From the NCBI GenBank assembly GCA_031273585.1, contig JAISRP010000167.1:1-9012 (forward strand): 9,012 nt of DNA. The letters are read 5' to 3'. The stretch's first letter is position 1; each line of letters begins with the position of its first letter. Below, one piece after another: positions 7,653-9,012 of the stretch. The position numbers and the translations under genes were made by a program. Below the pieces are notes generated by a model that saw only the letters and a program-made list of their open reading frames with translations, searched no databases and had not been told where the DNA came from. The DNA is from Synergistaceae bacterium. GTDB taxonomy: Bacteria > Synergistota > Synergistia > Synergistales > Synergistaceae.

Positions 7653-8104
7653 AGGGATTTACAATGATCGAGGTGCTGGTCTCGCTCGTGATACTCTCCC
7701 TGGTGGTCACAGCGTCTCTGAAGCTGGCCGCCCTCTCGGAGCGCGGGCTGTCGCAGGTCCGGGAGAGGGAGGCATTGATAGACGAGGCCTACAGGCTCAA
7801 GACGGAGATCGCCCTCGACCCCCTCAACAGGTTCGGCACGAGCGGGGACGTTGAGTGGAACGTCGAGGAGATGGAGGACTCCATGTGGATGGAGCAGCTC
7901 TCCGCGATGAGGGGCCTCATGCTGAGCGGACAGGAGCAGGTTCCCGTCGATCTGAACGCGCTCGCGAACGACGTTCAGAGGTGGAGGGAGCTGGAGGTGA
8001 CAAAGAACGGCAAGTCCCTGACCCTCTTCCTGCCCTACTCCGAGGAAGCGGCGGCCGCCCTCTCGGACGACGGGGCGCTCTCGCTCGACGTGGCCGGAAA
8101 TTGA
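7649..8104 (+). CDS. gspI: T2SS minor pseudopilin, GspI-like
   Basis: This is a 151-residue pseudopilin with a minimal leader: cleavage is predicted after Gly3 (MKG|FTMIEVLVSL), Glu is at mature position 5, and a hydrophobic helix runs to about residue 28. The alanine/leucine-rich helix ending KLAALSERGL resembles GspI, which nucleates the tip complex with GspJ and GspK. It is longer than a typical GspI of about 120 residues, and the C-terminal domain is acidic, with no motif that rules out GspH or GspG; absence of a visible calcium-site pattern argues against the major pseudopilin. The start overlaps the gspC stop as ATGA and has no well-placed Shine-Dalgarno, so translation is probably coupled. 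It is the last gene before the 327-bp gap. Confidence 0.8.
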   Translation: MKGFTMIEVLVSLVILSLVVTASLKLAALSERGLSQVREREALIDEAYRLKTEIALDPLNRFGTSGDVEWNVEEMEDSMWMEQLSAMRGLMLSGQEQVPVDLNALANDVQRWRELEVTKNGKSLTLFLPYSEEAAAALSDDGALSLDVAGN

Positions 8105-8148
8105 CGGGACATCGAGGGGCTGAATCCGAGCTCCGATTTGTGATAATA

Positions 8149-8158
8149 AATACGTATT
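8149..8158. repeat. Perfect 10-bp palindrome at the -35 position of P1
   Basis: AATACGTATT is its own reverse complement. Its right half (8153-8158) occupies the -35 position expected for the TATAAT at 8176 with a 17-bp spacer. Such a placement would suit a dimeric regulator. A 10-bp AT-rich palindrome can also arise by chance. Confidence 0.4.
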
Positions 8159-8165
8159 GTGTGGG

Positions 8166-8205
8166 GAAACGCTGATATAATCGCCCGGACGATTTTTGCC
8201 GTTTG
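8166..8205 (+). repeat. Imperfect ~40-bp direct repeat, copy 1
   Basis: It begins with GAAACGCTGAT (8166-8176) and ends with TTTTGCCGTTTG (8194-8205); the same two words occur in the same order at 8293-8303 and 8322-8333. The 17 bases between them differ, apart from a shared GCCC, from the 18 bases in copy 2. Copy 1 contains the P1 -10 box but cannot form the hairpin seen in copy 2. Confidence 0.75.
8173..8181 (+). promoter_or_regulatory. P1: extended -10 promoter (TGATATAAT)
   Basis: TATAAT at 8176-8181 is a perfect sigma-70-type -10 box, preceded by TG one base upstream, which makes a full extended -10 element. No good -35 is visible, as is common for extended -10 promoters. Expected transcription start is near 8188, giving a leader of about 244 nt before gspD. 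The bases just after the box are GC-rich (CGCCCGG). The box overlaps the first copy of the direct repeat; the second copy does not keep TATAAT. Confidence 0.55.
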
Positions 8206-8241
8206 GGGGGATGCGGGGGCTGTCAGGATTTTAATATTTAT

Positions 8242-8265
8242 CATTCAGGCCTCTTGCGCTGAATG
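8242..8265. repeat. Interrupted inverted repeat CATTCAG-N10-CTGAATG
   Basis: Two perfect 7-base arms (8242-8248 and 8259-8265) are separated by 10 bases. The spacing suits a dimeric DNA-binding protein, or an RNA hairpin with a 10-nt loop, in the P1 leader. The right arm covers the ATG of the possible leader ORF at 8263, so as an RNA hairpin it would hide that start. Confidence 0.4.
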
Positions 8266-8334
8266 CGCCATTCCATGGATGGCTTTATCGAAGAAACGCT
8301 GATTGATCTGCCCAAGCGGCATTTTGCCGTTTGA
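8263..8334 (+). CDS. Possible 23-codon leader ORF upstream of gspD
   Basis: ATG 8263 opens a 23-residue frame ending at TGA 8332-8334, with a second in-frame ATG at 8275 giving 19 residues (MDGFIEETLIDLPKRHFAV). Its last codons form the hairpin at 8313-8333, so a translating ribosome would melt that stem. No convincing Shine-Dalgarno precedes either ATG, and no codon run of the kind seen in amino-acid attenuators is present. I do not recognise the peptide. It may be chance or a remnant of an older gene. Confidence 0.2.
   Translation: MRHSMDGFIEETLIDLPKRHFAV
8267..8283. repeat. Short near-palindrome around TCCATGGA
   Basis: The 8-base palindrome TCCATGGA (8272-8279) is flanked by GCCA on the left and TGGC on the right, with one extra T at 8271. 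With no loop it is more like a protein site than an RNA hairpin. The evidence is symmetry only. Confidence 0.3.
8293..8333 (+). repeat. Imperfect ~40-bp direct repeat, copy 2
   Basis: It carries GAAACGCTGAT (8293-8303) and TTTTGCCGTTTG (8322-8333), offset by 127 and 128 bases from copy 1. The middle reads TGATCTGCCC and lacks the TATAAT of copy 1. It overlaps the possible leader ORF and includes the hairpin at 8313-8333. Confidence 0.75.
8313..8333 (+). other. Strong 9-bp RNA hairpin in the gspD leader
   Basis: The arm CAAGCGGCA (8313-8321) pairs with TGCCGTTTG (8325-8333) over nine base pairs, including one G-U, around a three-base loop. It is not followed directly by a T-run, so it is not a standard terminator by itself; the nearest T tract is about 21 bases downstream. 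It could be a pause site, an mRNA stability element or part of an attenuator. Confidence 0.5.
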
Positions 8335-8335
8335 C

Positions 8336-8361
8336 AATTCGCTGGCGGGTTGAATTTTTTT
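8336..8361 (+). terminator. Weak candidate terminator (AATTC/GAATT stem, T7)
   Basis: AATTC (8336-8340) pairs with GAATT (8352-8356) across an 11-base loop, and seven T occupy 8355-8361. The stem is short and AT-rich, so efficiency would be low unless the hairpin just upstream assists. Its place before the second -10 box fits separation of the gsp operon or P1 transcript from gspD. Confidence 0.3.
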
Positions 8362-8393
8362 CATCCTCCGGCGATAAATTGGATTTCATTTTA

Positions 8394-8399
8394 TATAAT
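8394..8399 (+). promoter_or_regulatory. P2: gspD-proximal promoter -10 box (TATAAT)
   Basis: This perfect TATAAT lies 32 bases before the gspD start, giving an expected transcription start at about 8405-8407 and a leader of about 26 nt with the ribosome site in it. The -35 position (8371-8376, GCGATA) is poor and there is no TG extension, so the promoter may need an activator or may be weak. The discriminator after the box is very GC-rich (GCCGGC). Confidence 0.55.
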
Positions 8400-8416
8400 G
8401 CCGGCTGCCGCCGGCA
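8399..8416 (+). repeat. GC-rich inverted repeat at the gspD transcript start
   Basis: TGCCGGC (8399-8405) and GCCGGCA (8410-8416) are perfect 7-base complementary arms around TGCC. It begins at the last base of the P2 -10 box and ends just before the ribosome site. As DNA it is well placed for an operator. As RNA it would form only in transcripts starting upstream of P2, where it would sit next to the gspD Shine-Dalgarno. Confidence 0.5.
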
Positions 8417-8417
8417 A

Positions 8418-8423
8418 AAGGAG
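8418..8423 (+). promoter_or_regulatory. Shine-Dalgarno for gspD
   Basis: AAGGAG lies 8 bases before ATG 8432. The good spacing fixes the gspD start and shows that gspD is translated on its own, without coupling to gspI. Confidence 0.8.
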
Positions 8424-8431
8424 TGGACCTT

Positions 8432-9012
8432 ATGAATCTGAAAAAGATCGCCGTGTTCATACTTCCCTTTCTCTTCGTCGCATCGTTTGCCACGGTTCTC
8501 TGGGCGGCAGACCCCGCGGCGACGGCTGAGGAGAACCCCAACGACGAACAGAATCTCATCAAGGCGGCAAAGGCGATGCGGTCCACAGGGAGGGTCCAGT
8601 TCAACTTCAAGGATCTCGAGATAATACTCTTCGTGCGCTTCATGTCCGAGTTGCTTGGCGAGAACATCGTCGTCAACCCTGGCGTCAGAGGGACAGTGTC
8701 GGTGGTGTCGCCGAAGGCCGTGACCATTCAGGAGGCGCGCCAGGTGATGCTGTCCATACTGGAGATGAACGGCCTCTCCCTCCAGGGGATGGGCAGCTAC
8801 TCGAAGATCGGCCCGATAAACAGCGGTCCGTCGTCCACCAACGAGGTCATAAAGGGGCCTCAGAGCGTGACCCCCAGCGAGCAGCTCGTCGTTCAGATCG
8901 TCCCCTTGGATTACGTCAACGCGATGTACGTGGTCGAGCCCCTCAGGATAGGGGTCCCCGGCCTCACGATAGCTCCGCTCACCAGCGGCAACGGCGTGCT
9001 GCTCTCAGGCAA
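8432..9012 (+). CDS. gspD: T2SS outer-membrane secretin GspD (3' partial)
   Basis: GspD forms the multimeric outer-membrane channel of the T2SS. Only the first 193 codons are present, in an open frame to the window edge. Residues 1-25 are a signal peptide (basic MNLKK, hydrophobic core, likely cleavage after LWA), with no lipobox. An acidic spacer follows. The N0 domain covers about 54-122: FNFKDLEIILFVRFMSELLG, then NPGVRGTVSVVS at 82-93, the family's D/N-P-x-V-K-G-x-V-x-V-x-S motif, and LSILEMNGLSL at 107-117. Residues 151-193 start the N1 domain (VVQIVPLDYVNAMYVVEPL, later GNGVLLSG). N0 is the partner of the GspC HR domain encoded upstream. The Shine-Dalgarno at 8418-8423 supports the start. 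Related secretins (PilQ, type III) start alike, but the T2SS neighbours settle it. Confidence 0.92.
   Translation, partial: MNLKKIAVFILPFLFVASFATVLWAADPAATAEENPNDEQNLIKAAKAMRSTGRVQFNFKDLEIILFVRFMSELLGENIVVNPGVRGTVSVVSPKAVTIQEARQVMLSILEMNGLSLQGMGSYSKIGPINSGPSSTNEVIKGPQSVTPSEQLVVQIVPLDYVNAMYVVEPLRIGVPGLTIAPLTSGNGVLLSG

Larger units (their letters stand above)
8105..8431 (+). promoter_or_regulatory. Intergenic regulatory region between gspI and gspD
   Basis: This is the only sizeable non-coding stretch in the window, clearly more AT-rich than the flanking genes. No long ORF or known RNA gene is evident on either strand. It holds, in order, a 10-bp palindrome, an extended -10 promoter, two copies of an imperfect direct repeat, an interrupted dyad, a possible leader ORF, a strong hairpin, a weak hairpin followed by seven T, a second perfect -10 box, a GC-rich hairpin and the gspD ribosome site. 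These are listed separately. I see no strong intrinsic terminator directly after gspI. Confidence 0.75.

Noticed and set aside
8105..8140. Intrinsic terminator directly after gspI
   Set aside because: ATCG/CGAT can pair weakly, but mismatches break the stem and no T-run follows.
8211..8234. Seven-codon ORF (MRGLSGF) in the P1 leader
   Set aside because: It is too short to tell from chance, and the G-run before it abuts the ATG without proper spacing.
8331..8336. Perfect TTGACA as the -35 of a gspD promoter
   Set aside because: At 16-18 bp spacing the -10 position is T-rich with no TATAAT-like hexamer, and it overlaps the hairpin arm; the TATAAT at 8394 is 57 bp away.
1..9012. CRISPR array, tRNA, rRNA, insertion sequence or integrase
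   Set aside because: I saw no regular spaced repeats, tRNA-like folds, rRNA sequence or transposase-like proteins.

Overview
The window is a GC-rich, densely packed, entirely plus-strand stretch from what looks like a diderm (two-membrane) bacterium. It holds a type II secretion system (T2SS) gene cluster behind a ParB/Noc-family DNA-binding gene and an O-antigen ligase-type membrane protein. Frequent AGG (Arg) and ATA (Ile) codons in a GC-rich background, a Noc-like ParB protein and a secretin together suggest Synergistota. That placement is an inference from style, not from a marker gene.

Layout. 1-983: 3' part of a ParB/Noc-family gene whose reading frame is open to the window edge. 983-2911: a polytopic O-antigen ligase/polymerase-like protein, overlapping the ParB stop as TAATG. 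2938-8104: seven tightly packed T2SS genes in the order gspJ, gspK, gspL, gspM, gspN-like, gspC, gspI, joined by overlaps or gaps of a few bases (26-bp overlap J/K, 6-bp gap K/L, TGATG L/M, 1-bp gap M/N, 20-bp overlap N/C, ATGA C/I). 8105-8431: a 327-bp AT-rich intergenic region. 8432-end: the 5' part of gspD, the outer-membrane secretin, running off the window.

How the genes fit together. GspI, GspJ and GspK are the minor pseudopilins that form the pseudopilus tip. GspL and GspM belong to the inner-membrane assembly platform. GspC links that platform to the secretin GspD through its HR and PDZ domains. The GspN-like protein is an accessory inner-membrane/periplasmic component. The ATPase GspE, the membrane protein GspF, the major pseudopilin GspG, GspH and the prepilin peptidase GspO are not in the window. 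The order J-K-L-M-N-C-(I)-D reads as a circular permutation of the classical C-to-N order, with gspI moved between C and D. The O-antigen ligase-like protein could modify a pseudopilin or build a surface glycan; the sequence does not decide this.

The least ordinary part is the gap before gspD. It contains two perfect TATAAT boxes (one an extended -10), a roughly 40-bp imperfect direct repeat, several dyads, a possible 23-codon leader ORF ending inside a 9-bp hairpin, a weak hairpin plus T7 tract, and a second hairpin at the expected transcript start of gspD. This suggests that the secretin is controlled separately from the rest of the operon. No wholly new protein system is evident; the other genes belong to recognisable families.
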